Assembly (NCBI GenBank): GCA_964020085.1
Contig: OZ026601.1
Coordinates: 31,631,518 to 31,695,517 of the forward strand
From: Micromussa lordhowensis
Taxonomy: Eukaryota; Cnidaria; Anthozoa; Scleractinia; Lobophylliidae
Reading direction: 5' to 3'
DNA length: 64,000 bases
Both the position numbers and the translations under genes were made by a program. The notes beneath the pieces were generated by a model. The model saw only the letters and a program-made list of their open reading frames with translations. It had not been told where the DNA came from and ran no database searches. Position 1 is the stretch's first letter; the number at the start of each line of letters is the position of its first letter. Shown one piece after another: positions 23,101-35,652 of the stretch.

Positions 23101-24540
23101 CATTGTTTGACCTTGAATATTTACCAGTTTGTTTACATTTCCTTGCTCTCAGAGACCAGTTTGTACACAGCAGACATAATTATACAATAGACTTTCTGTA
23201 GTCTGAAATTCTTACTCATGCATTTAATGATCGAGTTACAGTTAAATTCCAATATGCCAACAAGACTTGTTTCAGCATCTCAATGAACAAGAGCACAAAA
23301 TTTGGGATTGTAGATCACTTGAGTGTCACAACAAGGTGACATTTTTTAAATAATAATATTTGATAGTTCCCAGAGTTAACAAGACAGCTGACAATGTAGC
23401 CCGGGCAATGTAGATACTGGAAGAAGTTTCAATCTATTAAATATGTGTCAGTATTAATACCAGTAATCTATACAAACTCCATACATATTATATCTAATTA
23501 GATATTTTGGTGTGTAGTATCACTGGGTATTTTTACTAGTTGTGCCTTATTTTAATGAGCTCATAGAGTTTGTGAAAATACACACAACAAGTAAAAATTC
23601 TCAGCGATACTACACATCAAAATGTCTAATAAGCTAGGTTTATTATCCAGCAATTCTTTTCTCGAAATTCTAATGTGCCAAGTTTGCCAGTAGGAATGGG
23701 ATGAGTACAAAAATTGTGTGGTATTTGTACTTGTTTTGGGCATTATTTGTACTCTACAAGCAGAGTTGGATAATAAAATTATACTCTGATATTTAAATTT
23801 ACACTCTGCATTTTCTTTGGAGTTACTTAGGCAGCCTTATATGAAGAGGTACCCAATTAGGATTGAGAAAGATACTTAGTGGTCTATGCTTGCTGTTAAA
23901 TTGCAACAATTATTGCCAAAAAAGGCTTGTTTAAGTTCTGGTTTATTGATCACCATTTCTGCATGGAAAACCTCATTTTTCAGTTTTTCTAATGAAGATG
24001 CACTGTAGCACTGTAGCACTGATTATACAGATCGGGTGATTCCAAAAATATCCATACAATGTACCCTACCACGGGCATGAACATTTTAACCCCCCTTACC
24101 TTTGGAAATTCCAAAATGCTCTACCCCCCCCCCCCCTCATATTCCTGTTTGACTGCCTCAAATTTCTAACGAACGGGAAACTTGTGCTTTTTCCCCTCTC
24201 CAAGAAAGTTCTGTTCACAATTTTCAGTCAAGCAAAAAGCAAATCAAGTTTGTCAATGTTTAATGCAGTACACTGTAGCTTTCCCTTCTAAGTGTTACCT
24301 TGAAGTTGCTTAACATCAAATAAAACTTTCCGTTTTCCGTTCATCAGCTTCATATTTTTGGGAGAGTAGATCATATTGATACCAGGGGAAGACAAAAGTA
24401 AAGTTCACGGTGTCACTCAACATATTGAAAATTTCATTCACTGAGTAACCGCTGACCACTAGTAATGCAGCCTACAAATCTGTCAGGTGTTCCATTTAGT
24501 AAAGAGAGATTGGTGCGAGTTTTTTTTACATGCAACATGT
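20131..24540. other. no gene; scattered dispersed repeats
   Basis: AT-rich DNA without convincing coding sequence. 22893-23095 resembles 54565-54767 in the same orientation. 23497-23630 is an imperfect foldback (ATATTTTGGTGTGTAGTATC against GATACTACACATCAAAATGT). The 67-codon frame at 21872-22075 has a Ser/Thr-rich end and could be a terminal exon, but no partner exon was found. A C-homopolymer lies near 24126. Confidence 0.5.
22893..23095 (+). repeat. dispersed repeat, copy A
   Basis: Shares ordered segments with 54565-54767: TGTTTAGAGTGTT, AACTTTAA, CCAGAGGG, GGGGTCCAATGTGAAATTC, and GGGTATGGATATTTTCTGGA followed by CTACAT. The copies are diverged. No coding capacity. Confidence 0.65.
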
Positions 24541-24544
24541 TGAT

Positions 24545-25131
24545 GGACAATTTATTATCATTATTATTTTTTATTAATTTATTTACACTAATTACAATAC
24601 TAATACTTACACTACTTACAATATAATACGATAACTCATGCCACTTACAATAGTAATACTTACACTACTTATAATACAATACAATAACTCGCGCTTCTTA
24701 CAATACTAATACTTACACTACTTATAATACAATATGATAACTCACGCTACTTACAATACTAATACTTACACTACTTACAATACAATACGATAACTCACGC
24801 TAGTTATAATACTGACACTTGTATTACTTACAATGTAATACAATTATTCACTCTACTTACAATACTAATACTTACACTACTTACAATACAATACGATATT
24901 TCACGCTACTTACAATACTAATACTTACACTACTTACAATACAATACGATAACTCACGCTAGTTATAATACTGACACTTATATTGCTTACAATGTAATAC
25001 AATTATTCACGCTACTTACAGTACTAATACTTACACTACTTACAATACAATACAATAATTCACACTACTTACAATACTAATACTTACACTACTTACAATA
25101 CAATACGATAACTCACGCTAGTTATAATACT
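24545..25131. repeat. minisatellite, unit about 53 bp
   Basis: Imperfect tandem repeats built from TACTTACACTACTTACAATA, CAATACGATAACTCACGCTA and CTTACAATACTAA segments. Some diverged units (GTTATAATACTGACACTTAT) alternate, giving a higher-order period near 110 bp. The array stops abruptly at the left end of the large transposon (25136), which may have inserted at its edge. Confidence 0.8.
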
Positions 25132-25135
25132 GTTA

Positions 25136-25345
25136 CCCATAGCAAAATTAGGTACACTTCAGGTATACCCCAAATGTACCTGAGGTATACCTAAAATGTA
25201 CCTCTCAGGTACATTTGAGGTAGTGCCCCAAATAGGGTAGAATTGGAACAAATCCAGGTACATTTTGGGTATACCTGAAAAGTACCTGAATTGTTGGGTA
25301 CATTTTAGGTACATTCTAGGTACACTGAAATTAGTGGAAAATTTT
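25136..25345. repeat. left subterminal repeat array of copy 1
   Basis: About nine GGTAC/GTACC motifs in both orientations, mostly as AGGTACATT or its complement, plus three GGTATACC palindromes. Such short subterminal repeats are binding sites of the accessory protein in plant CACTA elements. The pattern mirrors the array at 43136-43392. Confidence 0.75.
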
Positions 25346-26324
25346 AGCATCATCATAGACCTGAAAAGTACCTTTAACAAGCAAGTACATCTTCGATACT
25401 GTCACATACTGATCTCTTTCATGATGGCCATCTACATACCTCATGCAGTGAGTGTCTGATGATGTGGTCATGAAAAACAGATGATCAAGTGATTTTTAGA
25501 TCAAAACGATAGCAGGTCTTGTTGCAATCCATTGGGTCCCCAGTACAGTTTGGCATGATACTGAAGTCTTTTGAACATTTGTTGTGCCGCAGTCATGTAG
25601 TTAAGAATCTTGTCATTTCTCCATCTCTAATCACACCATGCACCAACATTCTAAAGTCATTTACTTATGTTTATTTAATTCACTTATCAAAGTATATAAC
25701 ATTTGAAATCTTGAAGGTCTTAAAGTTTATTGAAAATGATGACAGTTTTGAAGTTAACAGAATCCTTCTCCGAAGATAATTATTAAAACACCTTTAACAA
25801 TGGTACTTTAAAATATATTAAATATACAAATCTCTTAAGGTACTGGTAAATGGAAAAATGTTTGTACACTTTTTCTTTTCTGACCAATACACGGGTGTTT
25901 GAACTGTTAGAAAGTGAGTTTGGACCACTATGGTCATCATACAATGTCATGTTTTAAAACAATTTGTAAAAAAATGTAGTAACACTTGAATTTGTAACCA
26001 CTTAACAGTGGGCTGTTCCATTTAATATTCATTCCCTCCCCAACTCATGAAGGAACCCAAATTTTCTACAGGTTGTTGTTGTTCACCCTGGAATTTCCAA
26101 AGGGTCTTTTTTTTACCCTTAAATTTTAACAGGGTTTTCATTTGCAACATTGGAATTGCCACAGGGGCCATGAGAGAACTTGGAATTTCCTCAAGGGGTG
26201 CTTCAAATTTTGAAGGGTGATGGGACAGCCTGCAATTCTTACAGGGGTAGAACAGTTGTTGAAAATTTAGAGTTCCTTTAAAGGGGATATGGCTATTTTT
26301 TTGGAACAAGCCATTAAAATAGTT

Positions 26325-29300
26325 CTATTTCTTAGCTTTCTTAGCTGGTCCCATCTCCAATAGTGCACTGTCTTGTTGTCTTTTCTTTTCAGAGGACATT
26401 GCAGTAAGCTTTCTCCTTAATGAAGCCTTAACTTCATTCCTGTTTTTCTTGGTGTCCCCAAACTCTTTGACTGAAAATCCTGTCATTAGAAAAATATGTG
26501 TATAAGACGCCACTGCATGGATCCTTGACTAGAGTTTGCTGACAGAGCATAAACCTATGACTGATGCATAATGCTGAACTCCATTCTTGCCTCTGCCCTG
26601 TCTACATGTAATATCACAATGGAATCCATGGCTCCAAAGCAAAATGCAATGAGATTTATTGCATTAAGAGCCACATTTAGTAGGTAGATGCTCCAATTAA
26701 TGTTCTAAATCTAAAAACAAAACTAAGCAGGTTTGGGATAATAGAATATGTAAACTAATACCAACCTATCACTGCATCCACAACATCTGGGTCAAGCCCT
26801 CTTTTCTCATTAGCACCAGAAAGGTTGGCAGCCTCCACGAGCTCTTTTGGAGTATAGAATGCCATTATAATGCATCTGGCCCTGGCTGTTGGAGAATCAC
26901 GTGACATAGCCTTATCTAGCTGATTTTGGTATACGTATATCCTTGTTCCTGGCACAAGTTCTATCATCTGTACCAGAAAAAATTGCATAAGATCAAGTTG
27001 ATTATGTTATTTTGTATACACAAATTATATCTGGCACCATACAGTCTACTCACAAGCCCTTGGATTTCAGATTTCAGTAAACACTTTTCGGCTTCGTGTC
27101 CAGTGATAATGGGAAATGATCGATAACGGAAAATTTTTGACGACCTTTCACATTTGAATTGGACACATAAAAGAAAATGGAAATGGTATGAAAATGAAAC
27201 ACTTATATATCTTATATAAGTTTGCATTTACTTAGTGGCAGGAATATTGTTTAAGCTTATAAATGATGCGATGTACTCTGAAATGGGGATTAACAGTTTC
27301 AAAAACAGTACAATATTAAGTCAACTTTTGTACTTCTTCTTCGCATTGGATGCCATGTGTAAACAGATTGTTGGGATAAAACCAATAACAATTTGTTCCA
27401 CCGTGAGGCTTGTCTGACTTCCCTTCAAATCGGGCTGAGAAGAAGTTGAGCAAATAATTATATTAACAGCTAGTGGAAAACGTTCTGAGACCTCCAGACT
27501 GATTTTTCTCCTTCTGGGATGACATTCTTTCAATCAATAGCTGTCATAAGTGATGCTAAGATGAAAAGTTTTTTTTCATTGGGATATTTTTTTAGTTTAC
27601 TATTGCTATGAAATCGACTTCAGTTTGTAGTGAATTCAGATTTCAGTTTGTAGGGGTGCGGCTTAATATATAGATTGTTTTCACTGTCACGCAATAAAAA
27701 TATAAAATTCATCCAGTAGAAAAAGTCAAGAAACTTTGTTGTTATAGAAGATAAATAAAGAACACACTTCTCCAAGTTTTAGGCCTTTTCCCCAAACTTC
27801 AGATAATCATCAAGATATTTCACAGAAATTTACCGAGCCCAGTATGAAAACACCATGTTGGTGCACATCTGTGGTGCACCAATACGGCAGCCGGAAAATA
27901 GAGTTAACATCTGGATCTTACTTTGGCTATGTACTAGGTGACTGATCATATGTGCTGAACAAACAGGTATTTACACGACACTCTTCCAAATCCTTTAACT
28001 TCTAAAAAGTCTCAAAATCATGAGATAAGTATACGGTTTCAAAAAACGTGATCATAGCCTTGTGTCACTCACCGCCATAACTATGAAATTCAAAACGCTC
28101 TGGTTTCCAAACGAAGCATGTTATTGAGCTGTAAAATTGCTAAGAGATATAATTTTACCACCTCTTATGCCTGATGAGGGTAGAAGCTTTTGTGGCTCTT
28201 TATAAGTTTTGCATTTTAGAAACTGATGACGTCACGTGAAAACAATCTATATGAGATGATTGTCAGTTACAAGAGCTACAGGTAGTTGTGTGGATTACAC
28301 GACAGCCTGAAACATACCTGGTAAAGGTCGGCCACCGACTTGCTAACTTTGCCAGCTCTTGGATTTGTCATTACATGAGTGACCCCCTCTGTGGACTTGC
28401 CATTAAACAAGTTTTCTCCTCCATGCTCTGGACAAAGACAGAGTATATAATTAATTCATTAAAATGGGAAATTGCAGTGTGTGCAACAAATTGGGTAATG
28501 CTGTGGCTTTGCTCTAGCAGAACCCAGTGGCCCATAGTATATTACTCTTGCTTGCTCTTGGATGACCAGAAAATCTTAAATTGTGCATTAAAATATCGCA
28601 CTGGGTTACCCAAGTTTCACTTTTGGAGCACTGGGCTTCATTCAAATGTTTCTGTGAGTACAGTTTGAATCCAGAATCATGGCGTTTAATTAATATTGAT
28701 GGCTAAAACATCACATCAAAGTCAAATGCAGAAACAACTTAAACTTTGTCATCATTTTGGCTCTAAAAATAAAATAGATCAAAACAGGAATAAGCCTAAA
28801 AATAGGAAAGAGAAGGAACTTGACACCAAATGGAATACTTCTTTCCAAACAGCCTAGTTTTCCGAAAAGTGGACCACCTTTCAAGGTAGACTTCTTGGCC
28901 AGCTCACTGGAAATTGATTGATCTATTCGACCAATCAGCTGTTTTGATTTTTTTGTATTTTGGAGTGAGACTTGGAATATGTTGGCCTGGAACAGGATCG
29001 AACTGGAATCTACTGTTTCATTTGGCACATGGGATTTCAAAATTTTCACCACTAAATGTGAATGAAAGGAAAGCCTCAAAATTCGTCACAAGTATTTGAA
29101 ACACATGTACATAATATATTGCCAGCATCAACTCACAACTTCAAAAATATTTGGCACACTGTACCTTCAAGTTTTTGCTTCAAGGACTGGATTTGATACC
29201 TTGCATCCTCCAGCTCCTTCAGCAACACAGTGCAGTTATTGCAGACTCCTGGTAATTGTGACTTACATGTACTACTACAGGCTGTTGGTACTAGTGAATA

Positions 29301-32300
29301 ACTACTGCTATAGGTTGCTGATTCAGGTACTTTTAGCTTTTTGGCATTAGGGCCTTCAGGAACTTTTCTGGAAGCTGTTTCAGGTATGAACTGCTTTCTT
29401 GGGCATTTCTTGCCTGTAGTTGGGTGTGGTTTCTTGTTTGGGTTTTGATGAACTTGTGGCCTTTGCACGTTCTGTACCAAGGGGGTTTCTCCTAGCTGCA
29501 TAATTTGCCGACAAGAGGAGATAAGAGAAACACTTTCATCAACAACATCAGCAGTGAAGTTATCATATTGGGGTTCTTGCTGGGATGTTGAGTCTAAGTC
29601 CCATGTGTCATGCTCCTCAAAGCCTGCCATTTGTTCCATTATACTTTGGTTTCTCTGTAGGAGAAGTGCCTTGGTTTTCTCCTGCTCCTCTTTCCTCTTC
29701 TGTTTCTCTTGTTTCTTCTGTTCCTGTTCTTTCTGTTTTAACTGTCTCTCCTCTTTTTTCCTCTGTTGGTCCTCCTTCTTTTTCTTTTTTTCTTCTCTCA
29801 TTTTTAACATTTCCTGCTTTTTTTGTTCTTTTTCTTCGTTTTTCTTCAGCTGTTCTTCCTGCTTTGTCTTCTGGTTTGCTGTTATCTTCTTCTTCTTCTT
29901 TTCCATTCTTAACTGATTAACTTTATTCTGTACTGGTTTTTCTCCCTTTTCCTTTTTGCCCTTAGTTTGCTCTTGCTGATTCTTTTTTGTTTTCTGAATT
30001 TCTTCTATTTCCTCATCTGATGTCTCCCCCTCACTTTCATTGTGACCATCATCTCTCATGCCTTCATTATTGGTGAATTCACCATCCTTTCCACTGCCTA
30101 ATTGCACATACTCATTTTTCATCTTAAGGAGTTCTGCTTTATTACCTAGCAAATATGACAAACAAGTACAGTTAAGATCATGCAAACTACAGATATTAGA
30201 AAATGCATGCTGCAAGTTAGGTCCAATTTTAAAAGTGGTTCAGTTGTACCTGAATTATCCAGGCTCATGGGGACCTGGGTAAAATGTCTGGGTAATTGAG
30301 AGTCAGCAAGATAAAAAATGTGAATATCAATGATACATTTGGGAAAACAACAGAGACCAAGAAAACAAATCTCTAATAGCAATACTGGGACAAAAGAAAA
30401 AGTCATGATTATCATACTAATAATATTATTATTGAGGTTTGACTGTTTATTTTCTAATCTCAAGACCATCAGCCATTTTGATTTGGCAAGAAACACTGCC
30501 AAACCCATAGTGTTTTGATTAAAATGACTAGCAAGCATTTAGAAATCAGCTTTGCTCCTGGGTCCAACAGCCAAGGCAGGCGTCAGTTTTACCAATTTGA
30601 CTAATCAAGTAAGCCACAGTTAATAAAATGCAGCAGCTGACACCTTAGATAGACTTAATATTGTTATTTGTAAACAGCAACTTACTTGATAACTGTATAA
30701 TTCTACAGGGGTAGTCAACTTTATGTGGACCATAGGGTGCCAGAAACAGGCCCAAACCGGTTTTCTTCACTTTATCTTCCGTATAAATCTCAAATTCACC
30801 ATCCTCTGTGAATTCGACCAAGACGAAACCTGTAAAATTAATGCAAAAAGTAGTATTACGGTGAGTCAATATACCTACAATGGCATCTATAGATACCTTC
30901 AACTGTCCTTCTAAATTATCCATTTGTTGTCTATACATTGTAGAATTGTAAGGTTGGAACACCTGTGCTGTGGTCTTCTTATTCAAGTGTATTGAATGAG
31001 TGGAAAATTTTCTCAAGCCTGACCACGTTGGCCAGAAACAACAAATTTACCTACATTTATCTTAACTCGGTTGTAAATATAATGACAGTATCATCATCAC
31101 TCCAATTCCAAAGGTATTTGTTATCAAAATAGTGATTTTGCAACTGAAATCAGTAAGGTATCAACTGAGACACAATCCATTGGCATACATGATGAACATT
31201 TATTCAGGATTGAGCTTGCAATGCATTATTGGGCGATTTTCAAATGTGGTTGTTTTTGGCTGTTTTGTGAGCAGAGAGAGACTTTGTTGCCGTGTTTTGG
31301 CCCATATTTTTTGTGATAAAAGCAAAACAGCACCAGAGAAGCTGTTGTTTTCCGTTTAATTTATTGTGGAAATGACTTTTTGACCAATTTCATGAGAAGA
31401 TTGGAGTCATCGGACAGATTAGACGGGAATAAAAACTTTATGTCGAGGCGCCCACTCGGGCTTCTTGAACTAAACTTAAGGTAATTCCTTATTAGTATAT
31501 ACCACACAAGTGAATAGTACTTTTCGCGCGAGCTGATTGGCTAGCTCGGAGGTGATTAGCCAAGCACTATTCACCTCCGAGCAGCCGAAGAAAAACAAAG
31601 TGGCTTTTGTCGCTATATTTTAACTAATGAAGTTACTCTTTGGGCTGCTAGTTATTCAGCTTGTGTGGTATATACTAAAACAATTATTCACCTCAGTGTC
31701 GGTGAAAGTGGTGGATATTTACCTCGCCGCTTCGCGGCTCGGTAAATATCCACCACTATTCACCTCCACTTCGGTGAATAATTGTTAAATATTGCATTGC
31801 GCATCCCTACTGCGCACGATTTTCGCGTCATTAGCGCGCGCAAATGAGTGCGTGCACGTACAAAACCCAAGAGATTTCCCCCAAACTAAGCTCGATAGCG
31901 AAATAAATGCTCCTTTTTTATTAAACGAGCTCGGTGACCCTCGATTTTTTTTTTTTTTTTTTGGGGGGGGGGGGGCATTTGCTAAGAACAGTCTAACAAA
32001 GAACATATTTGAAGAAGGGAAAAAGTTTGATAGTAGAACATGATTTTTTTTGGCAAAATAGTTCCATACTGGGTGTATTTTGACCAAGGCGAGGACTTCA
32101 AGCTAACCACGGAACTGCCCAAAAACGGGCAGTATTCCCGCAACCAGGCAATCAAAAACGGCTTAAATGAAGCAATACTACTTATGTGAATAAAAGAAGC
32201 TTTACTTTCAACATAAAACTTTGTGTCTTTCAAGAAATCAAGACTTCAGTCTGTATGAAGATTATTCGAATTTTTAACGCGCAACCAGTAAAAATACGCC

Positions 32301-32814
32301 ATTTTAAGAGCCTGCTGACGCGTAAACTAGCACGGTGACCCCATTTTTTATTGCATTTTTTTAATGTTCATGTCATGAATGTTAACTATGCAAAGTTTCA
32401 AAAAAAGTTTGATAGTAGAACAATGGGATAAAATAGTAAAAGGTAAAAACTGTTAAAAATATTGACTAAACGTTTTCGATCTTGTGATCATTTTCAGAAA
32501 AGGGAATTACCTTAAGTTGGCCCGTACTCTTTACTTTTCGTGCCTCAGGCGACCAGGCGCCCGTTGGGCAGCAGCAGCCTTGCCAATTGTCTTCTGTTTT
32601 ATATTTTTTTGAGTTCTTTGTTTTGTATTGTCGTTCTTTGTCCGTCATCACTCCTGAGTTTCAACGCGGGTTCTTGCACGTACGCACACCGAGGATGAGC
32701 ACAACATTACTGACAACGACCAAATTATTCATAATATCCCCCCCAAAAAAGGCGAAAAAGTCACTTACTTGCATCTGCTTGTGCTGGTGGTCGTACCTGC
32801 CGCCTTCCTATCAT
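26325..32814 (-). CDS. BEN-domain coiled-coil protein, six exons, 545 residues
   Basis: Exons on the minus strand, in transcript order: 32814-32769, 30829-30686, 30145-29165, 28427-28318, 26967-26766, 26479-26325. All introns are GT-AG and every phase agrees, giving 1,638 coding bases without a stop. Residues 17-64 form a small N-terminal module (FVLVEFTEDGEFEIYTEDK onward). Residues about 115-225 are Lys/Glu/Gln-rich and probably coiled coil or disordered. Residues about 428-510 match a BEN domain (IELVPGTRIYVYQNQLDKA, then AFYTPKELVEAANLSG, then RGLDPDVVDAVIG), and the tail is basic (GPAKKAKK). BEN domains bind DNA and partner proteins in chromatin factors. It lies within the transposon and diverges from the transposase gene, so a CACTA TnpA-like accessory role is plausible but inferred. 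The ATG was chosen because splicing from it is in phase; the frame stays open upstream without a clear ATG. Confidence 0.8.
27671..28249. mobile_element. 579 bp MITE inside an intron of the BEN gene
   Basis: Ends TAGATTGTTTTCAC and GTGAAAACAATCTA are inverted repeats, with TA on both outer sides. The element lies between the exons at 26766-26967 and 28318-28427, so it would be removed by splicing. Superfamily is uncertain; TA flanks would fit Tc1/mariner. Confidence 0.55.
31493..31786. repeat. two adjacent foldback repeats in BEN intron 1
   Basis: 31493-31676 is bounded by TAGTATATACCACACAAG and the inverted CTTGTGTGGTATATACTA. 31679-31786 is a hairpin bounded by AACAATTATTCACC and GGTGAATAATTGTT, with GGATATTTACC/GGTAAATATCC inside. 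Related half-elements occur at 42790-42900 and, inverted, in copy 2 near 56270-56370. Confidence 0.7.
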
Positions 32815-33237
32815 ACTTTCCAGATAATTGAAGCTAAAAATCGAAGAACTGTTGTGCGAGAGCAATTCTGTCCGACAGTCTTCAAGGGAAAAAGCAGGGC
32901 GGGAAAAGGCGGGCGGTAAGCTTTCAAAAGCCCGCGCTTTTCACGGACTTCCCGTCAAATCTGGCAAATCTGATTGGCTGAGATTGTGAAACGAATACTC
33001 TGCACATGCTCAGAAAATCGGGTCAGAAAGATCGTGGCTCTTCGTGGCTCTGCATTTCCAGAGCCCGCGTGTCCTTTGGTCAGCGTTGGTGCTGACCAAA
33101 GGACACGTGGGCTCTGGGAACGAGATTGCTCTGCAACGAATTTTAAAATGAGCGAAGCCGGTTGTTGTTGGTGAAGTATGGTACATTTTTTGTCTATTCT
33201 GAAGTGTTGCTGTGACAACGAATAACAGAGATCAGAG
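32815..33237. promoter_or_regulatory. divergent promoter region of the transposon, with hairpin
   Basis: This 423 bp stretch separates the start codons of the BEN gene (leftward) and the first transposase unit (rightward). It includes a hairpin at 33058-33117 with 27 bp arms (CCAGAGCCCGCGTGTCCTTT and so on), one mismatch and a 6-base loop. The same hairpin is in copy 2 near 63625-63685. A bidirectional promoter is inferred from gene arrangement; no TATA box is obvious. The part from 33131 on is within the tandem duplication, so the downstream transposase unit inherits only the last 107 bases. Confidence 0.6.
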
Positions 33238-35566
33238 ATGAATGCTTCGAAAAGGAAAAACAACTCTAGAAAGCGATGTCGAGGTCCATATTTATCGTGG
33301 ATGAGTGCACCAGATGTCAAAGAACCTCGTGTTTCAGAATGGAGAACAAAAAGTCTTGAGGTGGACGTTAGCAATGCAGCTAGTTGTTGTAATGCTGCTT
33401 GTTCCGTAGACAGCAGCGACACTGATTCCCAAGGCGAAGAAGCATCCAGTTCTTGTAACATTGAAGGATCTAGCGTTACGAATGGCGTCGAAATTGACCA
33501 TCAAGATTTTGTTTCGTGCGTTGACGGTGAAGAAAGAGCGCCTAACAACACTGGTGTGGAAGACTTTGGACATCCTCCAAACGATGATGGGAATATTAAC
33601 TTAGAGTCTTTCGAAGAAGAATGTAGCCCTCATTGTTATTGCAGCAATTGTAAATATGCAGACGATGAAGAGTTTTCTTGGTGCAACGACTTTGAAGGTT
33701 TGTTTTATTAATAAAACTGTGTAAAGCACACGTCCTTTTTGATTACCCCGGAAGTCGAAAAAACAGTTTTCTCGCTGGACAGTGGGCTTTCCACATTCCC
33801 AGATTTCACTAGCGAACTCTTTTACCTGCTACCTCAAAGTGCCATTTCATAAATTGTGTTAGTTTTTGATTCCATACATTTTCTGTAATATTCCCATCGC
33901 AATGGTGTTGAAAACCTTTTAGACCTATTGGCTCTTACTCTGGCTGTCAATCAAATTGAGGTGGCCTAACACAGTTTAAGATACCGGCACATATTTGTCA
34001 TTTCTCTAAAATTGTTGCATTTTGGATCTACAAAGTTTTCAAGATATAATTTAGGTAAAAGGACAGACTTGTATTTTATAGTAAAGGTGGCATGCATTTC
34101 ATTACCATGGGGTAACATATCTTATCAAAAAAGGCTTCATAATCAGGTTTCCTTTAGTCTTTAGATTTTCTTGATTATTTCCTGGAAACAAACTTGTAAC
34201 AATGTACTCATGTTAAGACTATTAAAATAACAAACATTCCTTTGGAGATGACATGGACTCACGTGTATTACAGTCAAACCAAGTGAAGCGTATCCCTCAA
34301 GATTGCATTAATGAATTGATTATTTGAATATTCAACCCACTAGTTGGTTCAAGAATGCAATAATGAATTGATAATTGGAAAATTGAGCCCACGAGTTATT
34401 CGAAGAATTCAGCTAACGGGTTTAATGTAATAAAATCAATTTAGCATTGATTTTTTAAATGACTAGCAAGTTCAATATTCAAATACATATTAATGTAATC
34501 TTGAGAGGTGTGCTTCACTTGGTTTAACTGTAAAGTCATTTATTTATTAAAGCATATGCCCAAATCATACAAGTTGATGGACTGTGGCCGACTCAAAGAA
34601 GAAAGCTGACGCGAAAACCTCATTATCCTTCCTGGATCAACATTGTTTAGATACTAATTTTGGTTTTGTACGTGCACACTCACATTTGATTTTAGGCAAA
34701 ACATTTGGCATGTCGCATATCACAGCCACTAGCTGGTATCATGTAACTTTGCCCTTAAAAGCAGAAACAAAACACTAATATAATCTCCATTTGTTTCTGA
34801 TAGATATTACTGATGATTTGAATGACAAAGATCCTGGTGCAAACAATGAGGGAGAAGATTTCCCACTCTATGCTGGTGCTCGTCTAACTCTTATGACTAG
34901 CATGCTTCTTATCCTTTCCTTCTTGATGAAGCATGGCATCACTGGCGATGCCTTTGCAGATCTCTTGGTTTTAGTGGAACTTCACTGCATATCTCCAAAT
35001 ATTTTCAAGAAAACGACCAAGCTCTTTACCCAGTTCTGCAAAGAACTACGAAGCCCAGTTGAATTCCATTACTATTGTACACATGCCAATTGCCTCACAT
35101 ATCTTGGTCAAAAACTACCAGATGTTTGCCCAACATGCTTACAAGACTTGACTAATAAGAAGAACTACTCTTATTTTGTGGTGGTGCCCATTGCATACCA
35201 GCTTCAGTCTTTGTTTAGTAGTAAGTATATGAAGATTAGTTGTTGTAGTATGGAGATTTAACTGCACTGCTCATTTCAATCAGAAATAATCCACATTTCG
35301 TTTTGTTTTAATCAGATGGGAGTCTTCTTCAAGATATCTTGACTCTTAAAGATTCTCATAAAAGAAAGAAAGATCACAGCATATGTGATGTTCTAGATGG
35401 AAGACTGTACAAGGAGTACTTTAATAGTGATGGCTTCATTAGAGGTTCCTCTCCTCTAAAGAATGAAGTACACATTTCATTCCAAGTCAATACTGATGGT
35501 GTGTCATTATTTCGGTCTTCGAAGTTTGCTGTTTGGCCCGTTTATCTGCAACGAATTTTAAAATGA
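33238..35566 (+). pseudogene. truncated transposase, upstream duplicate unit
   Basis: Exons 33238-33697, 34804-35220 and 35316-35566 repeat the first part of the transposase gene exactly. In the third exon the reading frame leaves the transposase at the duplication junction (after WPVYL), adds a few foreign residues and stops at 35566. It would give a product of about 378 residues lacking the conserved Tnp2 core of exon 5. This unit is the one next to the full divergent promoter. Transcripts could also splice from its exon 2 to exon 3 of the downstream unit, which would restore a normal message. Confidence 0.75.
34271..34530. mobile_element. 260 bp TA-flanked MITE in transposase intron 1
   Basis: Inverted ends CAGTCAAACCAAGTGAAGC and, at the other side, the complement of CAGTTAAACCAAGTGAAGC, flanked by TA on each side (34269-34270, 34531-34532). 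Similarity of the arms extends about 60 bp. Also present at 36686-36945 through the tandem duplication and in copy 2 near 62205-62465, so the insertion predates both. The ends fit a Tc1/mariner-type MITE. Confidence 0.7.
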
Positions 35567-35652
35567 GCGAAGCCGGTTGTTGTTGGTGAAGTATGGTACA
35601 TTTTTTGTCTATTCTGAAGTGTTGCTGTGACAACGAATAACAGAGATCAGAG

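Noticed and set aside
24545..25131. CRISPR-like regular repeats
   Set aside because: The units are contiguous, imperfect and without unique spacers; this is a eukaryotic minisatellite.
25519..25779. 86-codon plus-strand frame near the left end of the transposon
   Set aside because: AT-rich, no recognised motif and no partner exon; treated as chance.
29554..29920. Ser/Phe-rich plus-strand open frames of 111-120 codons
   Set aside because: They are antisense shadows of the Lys/Glu-rich part of the BEN-domain gene.
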